Origin: Bacillus sp. RAR_GA_16
Lineage (GTDB): Bacteria > Bacillota > Bacilli > Bacillales > Guptibacillaceae
Direction: 5' to 3'
DNA length: 64,000 bases
Assembly: GCF_020165985.1 (NCBI RefSeq)
Contig: NZ_JAIUKZ010000001.1
Span: 1-64,000 of the forward strand
The notes beneath the pieces are model-generated. The model was not told where the DNA came from. It worked only from the letters and a program-made list of their open reading frames with translations, and ran no database searches. Both the position numbers and the translations under genes were made by a program. Of the stretch, positions 33,837 to 42,052 are shown piece after piece; within the stretch, counting starts at the first letter, position 1; each line of letters begins with the position of its first letter.

Positions 33837-33862
33837 GGGGGTCAGATTCGAGCCTGACCCCC
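33837..33862. repeat. Palindrome B, solitary copy
   Basis: GGGGGTCAGATTCGAGCCTGACCCCC: one mismatched pair near the centre (GATTCGAGCC), otherwise complete. No hairpin A precedes it. It lies upstream of the ferritin-like gene start. Confidence 0.9.
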
Positions 33863-33927
33863 TTCGTTTTCGTTCACATCGATCACCCTTACCCCTCAAC
33901 GCTTCGAAGGGATTTTCATATTTATAA

Positions 33928-34013
33928 AAAGCAGCAAAAGTGTCTTCCATAGAGAGACACTTTTGCTGCTTTTGTCTTTTTGAGGGGTCAGGCTCGAGCC
34001 TGGCCCCCCTCAA
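33928..34013 (+). repeat. Composite element: hairpin A (33928-33972) plus palindrome B (33980-34013)
   Basis: Hairpin A pairs AAAGCAGCAAAAGTGTCT with AGACACTTTTGCTGCTTT and is followed by TGTCTTTTTG. Palindrome B here is TTGAGGGGTCAGGCTC/GAGCCTGGCCCCCCTCAA with small mismatches. It follows the minus-strand FtsX gene, so B is the part nearer that gene's stop. Confidence 0.88.
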
Positions 34014-34021
34014 TAAAATAC

Positions 34022-36598
34022 TTACACATTCTCCTGCTTTAACGTATCCACAATATTGTTCTTCTCTAATTTCTTAATCGAATAGAACATGGCGGATCCG
34101 ACGATGATGAAGATCGCGATGACGACAAAGAGAAGACTCATCCATGGAAGGCTGAAGCCATAGACAAATGTATTTCTAAATGAAAGATACATTCCATACA
34201 TGATCGCAAGACTAATTGGAATGCCATAAAGGATTGCTTTCATGCCATAGAAGATGCTTTCATAATTCATCATTTTATTAAATCCTTTAGGCGTCATCCC
34301 GATGGATTTGAGCATGGCGAATTCTCGCTTTCGAAGCGAAATGCTCGTTGAGATCGTATTGAAGATATTGGCGATGGAAATAAGAGAGATCAAGGTAATA
34401 AATCCGTACGTGAAAACAGATAAGAATAGGATAATCTGCTGATCGCGCTCTCGACTTTGGAAGACGTTATACACATACAAGTCGGTTCGATCTCCTTCTT
34501 CAATCGCTTCTTGCGTTGCCATCGGATCGGAACTGTTCAGGAAGAGATACGTTTGCACCTCTCCTTCTACGCGTTTATCGATTAATTGACCCATGACTTC
34601 CTCTGAAACGATCACATCAACTCCTCCGGCGCTTGCCGGATTCACTCCCATTGGCACCTCATCCGTTAAAGTACCAATCTCAACTTTATTTAAGAACGTT
34701 CCTTCTCGTGTGTCCGTCGTATAAAGCTCAATGCTTTCGCCAGGTCCGGCGTCAATCGCTTTTGATTCCTTAAATTGACCCGTTTCCATGTCTCTGTAAG
34801 AGATATTTTCGATGACGATCCCCGCGGGGTTCTCTGGATCTTGAAGCTTCTCCGCCTCAACTCCTACCTTTTTTGCATAAGCGTTAAAGCTTTGCTGATC
34901 TAATCCATGTAAAACCACATAATAGGGGTACTTGCCATCTTCGAGAAGGCTCTCATCCTGAATTAAGTTTTTTTCTAACTCATCCGGGATCGCGTCACGA
35001 TCAACATGCGTGCTAAGGTTCAGCTCCTTCATAGTTGTGGATTTCGTAACATTTTTTAGACGACTAAACGATTCAAGCTCCTCTTTTTCCAGGTTATTCC
35101 CGCCTACTTGAATATCATAATTGATGTTTTGCTGAGAGAGCGTAACCGATTTTTCTAAATTCGATGTAAAATAGGACACGGATAGGAAAAGGATAATGCT
35201 GATCACGAGTGAAAACACGGTCACTTGATACCTTCTTTTATTCCGCTTTAAATTCTTCAAGCCTATTTCCGCTTCAATCCCAAATAATTTTCGAATAAGC
35301 TTTGACGTTTTGACAGTTTTGCCAGTTAGCTTGATATCCTGCGTTTGACGAATGGCATCAATGGCGGAGATCTTCGACGCTTTACGCGCAGGCATATAAG
35401 ATGAAATGAAGATCGTGATGATTGAAATCACGCAGGCGATGAGAATGGATAGCGGCGTGACAACCACTTCAAGCTGCTCCGTAGCACCAAAGGCCCCTTC
35501 CATAAAGGAGTTCGTGAACATAAACGTAACCGCTATTCCCCCAATGCCAGCAAGAAGGCCAATTGGAATACTGATCCCACCAATAATGGCTCCTTCAAAA
35601 AAGACTGATGTTTGCTTTTGTCGTTTAGTTGCTCCAACACTCGACAGCATGCCTAGATGTCTGGCTCGTTCCGAAACACTAATCGCAAAAGCATTGTAAA
35701 TCAACGCAACCGACCCAATAATGATGACAGCCATAATGATACTTAATAACAGAATCATCGTTTGATACAAATTATCGTTATCTGTCACGCCATAATAACG
35801 AAGCAGTTCATCGTTAAACGAGACGTTTTCTATGTTGTTTTGTGTTGCTAGTGTTTCTGCGTGCTCGAACAGGGAGCGCTTCACCTTATCCAAGACAACA
35901 ACAGCATCAACCGTATCCTTGCTATTCATGAGGTTTTGATCGACGTAGCTTATGGCTGTATAACCCGGAGCCCACGCTGGCTCCCATGTAGGACGTTTCA
36001 TTGTTCCTACAATGGTATACGTCTTTGATTCCTTCTTTTCAACTGACTCACTAGCGCCTTCCACATCCTTTTGCAAAGGATCATTTTGAGAAAACGGCTG
36101 TGCCACGCCTTCCATCTGACGTTCCCCGATGTCTAACGTAAGCTGATCGCCAATGCCTTTGTTCATAGCAGAGTTTGCGGCAATATCTTCCGACAAGACA
36201 ATTTCGTTGTCATTTTTCGGCAAGCGTCCTTCGCTAATCTCTAGCGGGAAGTTTTTGAACCCCTGCTCATTGTATTCTTTAAGAAACAAATACGGCTTGC
36301 TTTCATTTTGCGGTTCGTCTAATTCGGCATAACCTAAATCATTGGCAAGAATCAAACGACTGGTCGATTCGTCACTTTCGATCGCTTCGATTTGATCTGT
36401 ATCAACGTTTTCATATTGAACGTGCCATTCGCCGTCTGTGGCGATCGATTGGCGCTGAAGAAGATCCAGGAATGAGACGCCAAGCGTAGCCACCGCTGTC
36501 ACCATTGCGACAGATATAATGACGCCAATGATCGTAACGAGCGTCCGCCTCTTGTTTTCTTTTAAATGCCTGACGGTTAATTTGTTGACGATGTTCAT
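34022..36598 (-). CDS. FtsX-like ABC transporter permease, two-unit form
   Basis: This 858-residue membrane protein has an N-terminal span (RTLVTIIGVIISVAMVTAV), a large extracytoplasmic region, a first FtsX domain with three spans (about residues 280-410), a second unit with a similar layout, and a final span set near the C-terminus. LGMLSSVGATKRQ and FAMLKSIGMTPKG are the cytoplasmic coupling loops of the two FtsX domains. The size equals two MacB-like half permeases fused. With the ATPase it forms a mechanotransmission or export system, probably for antimicrobial peptides or membrane stress. It overlaps the ATPase gene by 4 bases. Confidence 0.88.
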   Translation of the reverse strand: MNIVNKLTVRHLKENKRRTLVTIIGVIISVAMVTAVATLGVSFLDLLQRQSIATDGEWHVQYENVDTDQIEAIESDESTSRLILANDLGYAELDEPQNESKPYLFLKEYNEQGFKNFPLEISEGRLPKNDNEIVLSEDIAANSAMNKGIGDQLTLDIGERQMEGVAQPFSQNDPLQKDVEGASESVEKKESKTYTIVGTMKRPTWEPAWAPGYTAISYVDQNLMNSKDTVDAVVVLDKVKRSLFEHAETLATQNNIENVSFNDELLRYYGVTDNDNLYQTMILLLSIIMAVIIIGSVALIYNAFAISVSERARHLGMLSSVGATKRQKQTSVFFEGAIIGGISIPIGLLAGIGGIAVTFMFTNSFMEGAFGATEQLEVVVTPLSILIACVISIITIFISSYMPARKASKISAIDAIRQTQDIKLTGKTVKTSKLIRKLFGIEAEIGLKNLKRNKRRYQVTVFSLVISIILFLSVSYFTSNLEKSVTLSQQNINYDIQVGGNNLEKEELESFSRLKNVTKSTTMKELNLSTHVDRDAIPDELEKNLIQDESLLEDGKYPYYVVLHGLDQQSFNAYAKKVGVEAEKLQDPENPAGIVIENISYRDMETGQFKESKAIDAGPGESIELYTTDTREGTFLNKVEIGTLTDEVPMGVNPASAGGVDVIVSEEVMGQLIDKRVEGEVQTYLFLNSSDPMATQEAIEEGDRTDLYVYNVFQSRERDQQIILFLSVFTYGFITLISLISIANIFNTISTSISLRKREFAMLKSIGMTPKGFNKMMNYESIFYGMKAILYGIPISLAIMYGMYLSFRNTFVYGFSLPWMSLLFVVIAIFIIVGSAMFYSIKKLEKNNIVDTLKQENV

Positions 36599-37278
36599 GG
36601 ACGAATCACCTCGTCTTTGGCAATCCTTCCATCTTCAATTGAAATAACACGATCCGCTTGCAACGCGATGCGTTCATCATGTGTAATGACAATGAGCGTT
36701 TGGTTATACGTTTTATTAAACATTTTCAGCAGTTCCATGATTTCGCTGCTGTTTTGACTATCCAAATTTCCAGTCGGCTCATCCGCGAGCATAATCGACG
36801 GATTACTAATGAGCGCTCTTCCAATTGACACACGCTGCTGCTGTCCTCCAGATAACTGGTTTGGCAAATGGCCCAGTCGATTTTGCAGGCCAAGTGTGTT
36901 GACGATACTTTCAAGCTGTTTCGGCTCGACTTGATGTTCGTCTAATAGCATGGGAAGGGTAATATTTTCTTCCACAGATAAGATCGGAATTAAGTTATAA
37001 AATTGATAAATCAGTCCAATTTGTCTTCTTCTAAAAATGGCCAGCTGCGTTTCATCAAGCTCATAAATATTAGTGTTATCAACAAGAACATTGCCGCTTG
37101 TCGGGCGATCCACTCCCCCAAGCAAATGTAGCAACGTTGATTTTCCTGAACCAGATGGCCCGATAATGACCACAAATTCTCCTTTTTTGACCGAAAACGA
37201 GACGTCATCGAGCGCCTTCACGGCCGTTTCTCCTTTTCCGTACACTTTAGACAGATTTTCTATTTTTAAAATTTCCAT
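36595..37278 (-). CDS. ABC transporter ATP-binding protein (MacB/LolD family)
   Basis: This 227-residue ATPase has Walker A VIIGPSGSGKST, Q-loop region LIYQFYNLIP, signature NQLSGGQQQRVSIGRAL, and Walker B MLADEPTGNLDS. The start at 37278 follows GGGGGAATCTGCA. It drives the FtsX-type permease encoded downstream. A two-component system is encoded immediately upstream in the same direction, the common layout of peptide-sensing detoxification modules in Firmicutes. Confidence 0.93.
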   Translation of the reverse strand: MEILKIENLSKVYGKGETAVKALDDVSFSVKKGEFVVIIGPSGSGKSTLLHLLGGVDRPTSGNVLVDNTNIYELDETQLAIFRRRQIGLIYQFYNLIPILSVEENITLPMLLDEHQVEPKQLESIVNTLGLQNRLGHLPNQLSGGQQQRVSIGRALISNPSIMLADEPTGNLDSQNSSEIMELLKMFNKTYNQTLIVITHDERIALQADRVISIEDGRIAKDEVIRP

Positions 37279-37374
37279 TGCAGATTCCCCCATTAATTTG
37301 TTGTACCTTTAGTCTATCTGCCTAAAATGACGGTAAAGTGACTCTTAAGTGACAGTTTGGTCACCTGGCTATAT

Positions 37375-38388
37375 TTAAACCACTTGCTTGTAAAACTTGA
37401 TCGTAAACTCGGTGCCCGTGCCTTTTTCACTTTTTACTTCAATATCACCATTCTGGCTTGTCACAATGCTGTAGGCCATCGCGAGACCAATGCCGACACT
37501 GTCATCTCCAGCGTTCTTCCCCCTATAAAACCGCTTAAAAATATACGCGAGATCTTCTTTCGGAATGCCGTCCCCATTGTCAGCAATCGTCATTTCCGTA
37601 TAGAGCGGATTATCGGTATAGGAGATGGCAATCGTTCCTCCCTCTTCGGTATGCTCAACGCAGTTTTTCAATAGATTCAGGAGCGCCTCAGCCGTCCAAT
37701 TGAAGTCACCAACGAATGTGATGGAGTCATCTCCCGTGATCGTGAGGTTTTGCTGTTTAATATCGACTGGAATGAGGATAGGCTGAACGGCCTTCTCGAT
37801 GACCTGGCGCGGAGAAATGCGCTCTTGTTTAAACGTAATCGTCCCAGCATCGATTTTCGATAATTTTAATAAAGAAGAAACGAGCCATTCAATTCTTTCG
37901 AGTTGAACGCGGATGTTTGTCGTGAACTCGACGCGCTTCCTCTCATCTAAATTCGGATCACTCACTAAATCCACCATCACGAGCATGGACGTAAGCGGGG
38001 TTTTAAGCTGATGAGAAATATCGGATATGGCGTTCATTAGCTTCACTTTGTCTTCCTGTAAAAGGGCGTGCTGCTCTGAGAGCATCATCGTTACTTTATA
38101 AATGTCATTCTTTAAAATGCTAAGCTCACCTTCATGATTGTTTCGAACATCTAAATTGTAATCGCCATTACTAATTTGCCTTAAGTAGCCTGAAAGCTGC
38201 TCAATTTCGCGGTAGCGCCACCTTGTGAAAAGCAGAAAGCTACCGACGAGGAGGATTGAGGTAATAAAGGTGAAAAGCGCCGCACTAAAGGAGAGAGTGA
38301 ATGCGGCAAGCATGGTAGCGAGCACAATCATACCGGAAAGAACGAGCAGAAAAAGTTGAATTTCACGATTACGCAACAACTTAATCAC
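37375..38388 (-). CDS. Sensor histidine kinase
   Basis: The 337-residue kinase has two N-terminal membrane spans (about residues 13-55) with little between them, a HAMP-like segment, a HisKA box ISDISHQLKTPLTSML with the phosphorylated His, and an HATPase domain with ENCVEHTE-type N box (seen as LLKNCVEHTEEGG), ADNGDGIPKEDL and VGIGLAMAYSIV. The nearly absent external loop suggests intramembrane sensing, possibly through the ABC permease. It overlaps the response regulator by 8 bases; the start is a GTG at 38388 or a TTG four codons later. Confidence 0.9.
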   Translation of the reverse strand: MIKLLRNREIQLFLLVLSGMIVLATMLAAFTLSFSAALFTFITSILLVGSFLLFTRWRYREIEQLSGYLRQISNGDYNLDVRNNHEGELSILKNDIYKVTMMLSEQHALLQEDKVKLMNAISDISHQLKTPLTSMLVMVDLVSDPNLDERKRVEFTTNIRVQLERIEWLVSSLLKLSKIDAGTITFKQERISPRQVIEKAVQPILIPVDIKQQNLTITGDDSITFVGDFNWTAEALLNLLKNCVEHTEEGGTIAISYTDNPLYTEMTIADNGDGIPKEDLAYIFKRFYRGKNAGDDSVGIGLAMAYSIVTSQNGDIEVKSEKGTGTEFTIKFYKQVV

Positions 38389-39070
38389 CCACCTTATAGC
38401 CTAATCCACGAACCGTTTTAATGATTTTCGGGCTCTGTGCGTTGTCCTCCAGCTTTTCTCGGAGACGCTTAATGTAAACGGTTAACGTATTGTCATTCAC
38501 GAAATCACCAGCCACATCCCAGATCCGTTCTAATAGCTGATTTCTCGTTAAAACTTGTCCAACGTGATTAGCGAAAATAAGGAAAAGCCTGTATTCAAGA
38601 GCCGTAAGAAGCACTTCCTCGCCTTTTTTGTATACCTTGCCTTCTAGCATATTGATCCGAATATCTTCAATCGTAATGACGTTTGTGGACTCTGGATGCG
38701 GCTGTTTATGGTAACGACGCAGCACCGACTTAATTCGTGAAAGCAGCTCACGAATGCGAAACGGCTTTGTGATGTAATCGTCCGCCCCCATATCAAGACC
38801 CATCACTACATTCACTTCATCATCAAATGCTGTCAGAAAAATAACCGGGACGTCCCGACGCTTCTTCACAAACTCACAGAGATCGTACCCACTCCCGTCT
38901 GGTAAGGATAAATCAAATAAACACAAATCGATTTTATGTAGTTGCTCGGTAAGCACGTTCCTTGCTGATTCAGCATTATGGCATACGATCGTCTCATATC
39001 CCTCATTTTGCAGGGAGTATTCAAGTCCTGTCGCAATCGTCTTATCATCTTCAACCATTAATAGTTTCAA
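38381..39070 (-). CDS. OmpR-family response regulator
   Basis: This ~229-residue regulator has a receiver domain with acidic pocket (MVEDDK), phospho-acceptor Asp in LCLFDLSLPDGSG, Thr in VIFLTAFDD and Lys in YITKPF, followed by a winged-helix DNA-binding domain ending TVRGLGYKVGD. The TTG at 39070 is chosen because GTGAGG lies about 9 bases upstream. It pairs with the kinase next to it and probably activates the ABC transporter genes. A solitary palindrome B lies just upstream. Confidence 0.92.
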   Translation of the reverse strand: MKLLMVEDDKTIATGLEYSLQNEGYETIVCHNAESARNVLTEQLHKIDLCLFDLSLPDGSGYDLCEFVKKRRDVPVIFLTAFDDEVNVVMGLDMGADDYITKPFRIRELLSRIKSVLRRYHKQPHPESTNVITIEDIRINMLEGKVYKKGEEVLLTALEYRLFLIFANHVGQVLTRNQLLERIWDVAGDFVNDNTLTVYIKRLREKLEDNAQSPKIIKTVRGLGYKVGD

Positions 39071-39118
39071 CTGTAAGCACCTCACTTTGGTTTGTTCTTT
39101 TGATGGGTGTGATTTGGT

Positions 39119-39143
39119 GGGGGTCAGGTTCGAACCTGACCCC
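39119..39143. repeat. Palindrome B with alternative centre TTCGAA
   Basis: GGGGGTCAGGTTCGAACCTGACCCC is a perfect palindrome in which both central bases changed together (CTCGAG to TTCGAA). It lies upstream of the response regulator. Confidence 0.9.
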
Positions 39144-39215
39144 TTACCTCCACCCCACCCTTTAAACCCCTCTACTCATAAGGTTTCGAAGCACTAAGTG
39201 CTTTTATACAATGGG

Positions 39216-39288
39216 AAAAGTGTCCCTGTGGGAGGAACACTTTTTACGTTTTTGTCTTTTGAGGGGGTCAGGCTCGAGCCTGACCCCC
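39216..39288 (+). repeat. Composite element: hairpin A (39216-39244) plus palindrome B (39263-39288)
   Basis: Hairpin A pairs AAAAGTGTCC with GGAACACTTTT, one bulge, and is followed by TACGTTTTTGTCTTTT. Palindrome B is the perfect 26-base form with CTCGAG centre. Confidence 0.88.
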
Positions 39289-39350
39289 TGCCCTTCTCCC
39301 TCACTTTCAATTGTACAATATTTACATCACATATCCATTTGTACTTCACA

Positions 39351-39394
39351 AAAAAAGCCGTCAGTGACTCACACAAGGTGAACCACTGACAGCT
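39351..39394 (-). terminator. Terminator of the doxX-dsbA operon
   Basis: On the minus strand AGCTGTCAGTGG and GTCACTGACGGCT pair around a 14-base loop, followed by seven Ts, 15 bases after the DsbA-like stop. Confidence 0.85.
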
Positions 39395-39408
39395 TCTATT
39401 ATCTATCC

Positions 39409-40086
39409 CTACTTCGCTTCCTCAACCATTTCTTTCAAATCCTCGATCGTCTGCCCTTCAAACGGTTCACCGTTTACGAATAGCGCAGGCGTGCCGCTGA
39501 CGTCTAGATCCTTCGCACGTTTCAGGTCGTACTCCACTGCCTCTTCTCCAGCACCATCTTGAAAGGCGGTAAGTACTTGCTCTGCTTGTTCTTCATCAGT
39601 GATTTCTTTCAACGTTTCGACGAGGTAATCTTCTGTATAAATATCCTCCTGCTCCGTTCCTTCCGTTTGCTTTTCGTACATTAAGTGATGAAATTCCCAG
39701 AAAACATCGTTGCCCAGCTCTTGGTACACGACTTCAGCAAATTCCGCCGAGCGATTGGAATCCACATTAATAAACGGATAGTTGATGAACGTAAATTTTA
39801 TATCGCCTGTTTGGATGAGCTCCTGATCAATTTGTGGAAAGAAGGATTGCTCGAACGCTTTGCAGTAAGGGCATTTGTAATCACCAAATTCAATCACTTC
39901 CACCTTGGCCTTTTCATCTCCAAGAAAAGGCTGGTTCATTGCTTCTTCACTCGATCCGTTTGAATTAGAACCCCTCGCCATTACGATCACAATGATAATT
40001 ACGACAGCTACCACAGCCGCTAATCCGTAGATCCACGCTTTTGACTTCGTTGTTGGGTTCTTCTTTTTATTTTTCGAATTTGCCAT
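39409..40086 (-). CDS. Membrane-anchored DsbA/BdbD-like thiol-disulfide oxidoreductase
   Basis: This 225-residue protein has a basic N-terminus and one anchor at about residues 18-38, then a thioredoxin-fold domain with an inserted helical region. The active site is CPYC in FGDYKCPYCKAF, and the cis-proline loop is VSGTPALFVNG. This matches the BdbD/DsbA_4 group that introduces or shuffles disulfides outside the cell. It follows doxX with a 1-base overlap. A BlaI-type operator lies before doxX, so the pair may be controlled by the BlaI/M56 genes upstream. Confidence 0.9.
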   Translation of the reverse strand: MANSKNKKKNPTTKSKAWIYGLAAVVAVVIIIVIVMARGSNSNGSSEEAMNQPFLGDEKAKVEVIEFGDYKCPYCKAFEQSFFPQIDQELIQTGDIKFTFINYPFINVDSNRSAEFAEVVYQELGNDVFWEFHHLMYEKQTEGTEQEDIYTEDYLVETLKEITDEEQAEQVLTAFQDGAGEEAVEYDLKRAKDLDVSGTPALFVNGEPFEGQTIEDLKEMVEEAK

Positions 40087-40490
40087 TATCCTTGTACCCC
40101 TTTCGATTCTTTTGAAAAAAGTTTGCTGTCGACAGAAATGGTTCCGCCACCGCTTATGAGGAGCGCAAGTGACATACCAAGAAGCGCGAGATCAAGCTCG
40201 TAGCCTCCAATAAATCCGGTTCCGCTTTTTACAGTCACAATTGCGCCGAGCATCACGATGATAAAGAATGCTGCGACAACACGCGTTCCTAGTCCTAGGA
40301 TCATGAGAATACCTCCGATCAGTTCAATCGTAGCAACGACGTAAGCTAATCCCCCACTGATCCCAATACTTTCAAAAAATCCTGCAGTATTCCCGATCCC
40401 ACCTGCAAACTTATCAAATCCATGAACAGTAAATATGAGGCCAAGCGCAAGACGAAGGACGACCAGGCCGGCGTTCGATGATAATGTCAT
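40086..40490 (-). CDS. DoxX-family membrane protein
   Basis: The 134-residue protein has four membrane spans, with LRLALGLIFTVHGFDKF and GISGGLAYVVATIELIGGILMILG typical of DoxX proteins. DoxX members often accompany thiol oxidoreductases and are linked to quinone or sulfur redox chemistry. It is the first gene of a two-gene operon with a DsbA-like protein. The start at 40490 lies 20 bases from an ACTAC-N5-GTAGT palindrome. Confidence 0.85.
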   Translation of the reverse strand: MTLSSNAGLVVLRLALGLIFTVHGFDKFAGGIGNTAGFFESIGISGGLAYVVATIELIGGILMILGLGTRVVAAFFIIVMLGAIVTVKSGTGFIGGYELDLALLGMSLALLISGGGTISVDSKLFSKESKGVQG

Positions 40491-40510
40491 AGCTGAATTC
40501 TCCTTTTTAC

Positions 40511-40525
40511 ACTACATCACGTAGT
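40511..40525. promoter_or_regulatory. BlaI/MecI-type operator upstream of doxX
   Basis: ACTAC-ATCAC-GTAGT is a palindrome of the same 5-5-5 geometry as the site before the BlaI-like gene, and resembles MecI/BlaI half-sites (TACA/TGTA). Outer bases ACACTAC/GTAGTGT extend the pairing. It is placed to block the doxX-dsbA promoter. Confidence 0.7.
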
Positions 40526-40544
40526 GTTTATTTCCGAAAAAGAA

Positions 40545-41387
40545 TTAGGGTGTCGCCATTGTAAACATGACGGTTAACCCTAAGACGATATAAATCGAAT
40601 AGACGATGGTTCCTACAGGTAGCGTAGCGTGCACTTCTTTCTCAGGAGAAAGAATGTGCTGAATGCGATCGTTGACCGACGTATCGGCAAACGAAACGGC
40701 AAAAGCGTGGCGCAACCGGTGTTCATTTTTTAATAATTTTAAGAGCGCACTACTCAGGTCGACCATATTATTCGTTTGTTGCATCGCAAATCGATCGGCC
40801 TCAATTTCTCTAAGTGTTTGATAGTGTTTCGATACCCATTTGAGAATCGGCACATACCAAAGCGCGGTAAAGAGAAGCGTGATGAAAAACTTTTTTAACG
40901 GGTCGCGATGCTGCTGATGAAACTGTTCATGACAAATGACAGCGCGAAGCTCTTCTTCCGTCAGCATGTTTACAAGCGCCGTTGAAAGAACGATTTTTGG
41001 TTTTATAAAACCATATGTAAGGGCGATTGGTGCGTCGCTTATGATCACATTAAGCGAATGACGCAGCTCAGATTGCTCAATGATGTGGTTTGTCATTGAC
41101 TCATCCGAGAGCACGGCCAAGCGCTTTGAAAAAGTAACGTAGCGCACGATTTGCTTGACCAATGTGATCAAAACAAGCCCAACTGTTGAAAGAATGAGCA
41201 TTTCTAGCATCACGTTCATCGATGATATCCCGATCGCTCGAAACAGATTGTGACACGCTTCAAGAACGGTGAACATCAGATTCCAGTTTGAGAAAAGATG
41301 AAGACTGTACATCGCCATTTGAACGATCAGAGCGACAACGAGAAAAAAAGACAGCGTAAAAACGAGTTCCGGCCGTTTGATTTTCAT
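40545..41387 (-). CDS. M56-family membrane metallopeptidase (BlaR1-like sensor without penicillin-binding domain)
   Basis: This 280-residue protein has about four membrane spans and the zinc-peptidase motif HEQFHQQH at roughly residue 155, with a downstream Glu in LREIEADRFAM. It corresponds to the signalling half of BlaR1/MecR1 but ends without the extracellular beta-lactam-binding domain. A single C-terminal span is near the end. It lies 1 base after the blaI-like gene, the standard BlaI-M56 pairing. What it senses is unknown; the target operon suggests a redox or envelope signal. Confidence 0.85.
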   Translation of the reverse strand: MKIKRPELVFTLSFFLVVALIVQMAMYSLHLFSNWNLMFTVLEACHNLFRAIGISSMNVMLEMLILSTVGLVLITLVKQIVRYVTFSKRLAVLSDESMTNHIIEQSELRHSLNVIISDAPIALTYGFIKPKIVLSTALVNMLTEEELRAVICHEQFHQQHRDPLKKFFITLLFTALWYVPILKWVSKHYQTLREIEADRFAMQQTNNMVDLSSALLKLLKNEHRLRHAFAVSFADTSVNDRIQHILSPEKEVHATLPVGTIVYSIYIVLGLTVMFTMATP

Positions 41388-41388
41388 C

Positions 41389-41799
41389 TTACTTCTCCTT
41401 TAACTGCTTGATTTTTTGCTCAAGCTTTTCAATCAGAACAGGATCCGCTTCCTCAAGGGCATCAAGCATGTGATTCACAGCAAGTGGACCGAACTCATCC
41501 ATTAAATCTTGCGTGAGTTCCTTCGACTGCGTTTGTAAAAATTCTTCCTTAGAAAATAGCGGCTTGAACATCGAGGTTCGCTTCTCTACCCTTTTCTCTA
41601 GCACTCCTTTATCCACGAGACGGTTCATCACCGTCATCACCGTGTTAAAATTCGTGCTCTTTTCCTCATCAAGCTTTTTCTTCACATCTTTAATCGACAT
41701 CTCAGGTCCATGCCAGAGAATATCCAGTATCTTCGCTTCAAGCGAACCAAAGAAGCGATTCAACCCTGTTTCATTTGTCTTGAACTGCTGAATTTTCAT
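41389..41799 (-). CDS. BlaI/MecI-family transcriptional repressor
   Basis: The 136-residue winged-helix regulator begins MKIQQFKTNETGLNRFFGSL and contains KILDILWHGPEMSIKDVKKKL and VMTVMNRLVDKGVLEKR, the recognition helix and wing. The C-terminal part is helical for dimerisation. GAGGTGGACGCG precedes the ATG at 41799. An ACTAC-N5-GTAGT palindrome 15 bases upstream is a likely autoregulatory operator. Confidence 0.9.
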   Translation of the reverse strand: MKIQQFKTNETGLNRFFGSLEAKILDILWHGPEMSIKDVKKKLDEEKSTNFNTVMTVMNRLVDKGVLEKRVEKRTSMFKPLFSKEEFLQTQSKELTQDLMDEFGPLAVNHMLDALEEADPVLIEKLEQKIKQLKEK

Positions 41800-41813
41800 C
41801 GCGTCCACCTCAC

Positions 41814-41828
41814 ACTACACAGTGTAGT
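41814..41828. promoter_or_regulatory. BlaI/MecI-type operator upstream of the blaI-like gene
   Basis: ACTAC-ACAGT-GTAGT is a near-perfect palindrome (TACAC/GTGTA core). The same geometry occurs before doxX at 40511-40525. Confidence 0.7.
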
Positions 41829-41901
41829 TTAAAAGAGCGGAAGGGTCAAGAGGGAGAAAGGGAGGGGTGGTATTCTTTGTAGGCGGACAGTTGTTTGTTT
41901 T

Positions 41902-41927
41902 GGGGGTCAGGCTCGAGCCTGACCCCC
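41902..41927. repeat. Palindrome B, with remnant of hairpin A upstream
   Basis: Perfect 26-base form with CTCGAG centre. Upstream, TAGGCGGACAGTTGTTTG resembles only the right half of a hairpin A (GGCGGAC plus T-rich spacer), so the first hairpin seems to be lost. Confidence 0.9.
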
Positions 41928-42052
41928 AAAAGCAAAAACAAAACCTATTTTCCTATTAGCCCTCTCTTCTTCCTCTCTTCTTTCATAAGCTAGTAGCATC
42001 AAATAGCATCACGATGTATGATTCTGTGAACGAGCAAGAAAGGAGAAAATAG

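Noticed and set aside
33792-34013. Long N-terminal extension of the ferritin-like protein
   Set aside because: It translates two repeat elements and has no ribosome site; the ATG at 33791 has AAAAAGGAG.
40545-41387. BlaR1 beta-lactam receptor
   Set aside because: The penicillin-binding sensor domain is absent; only the M56 part exists.
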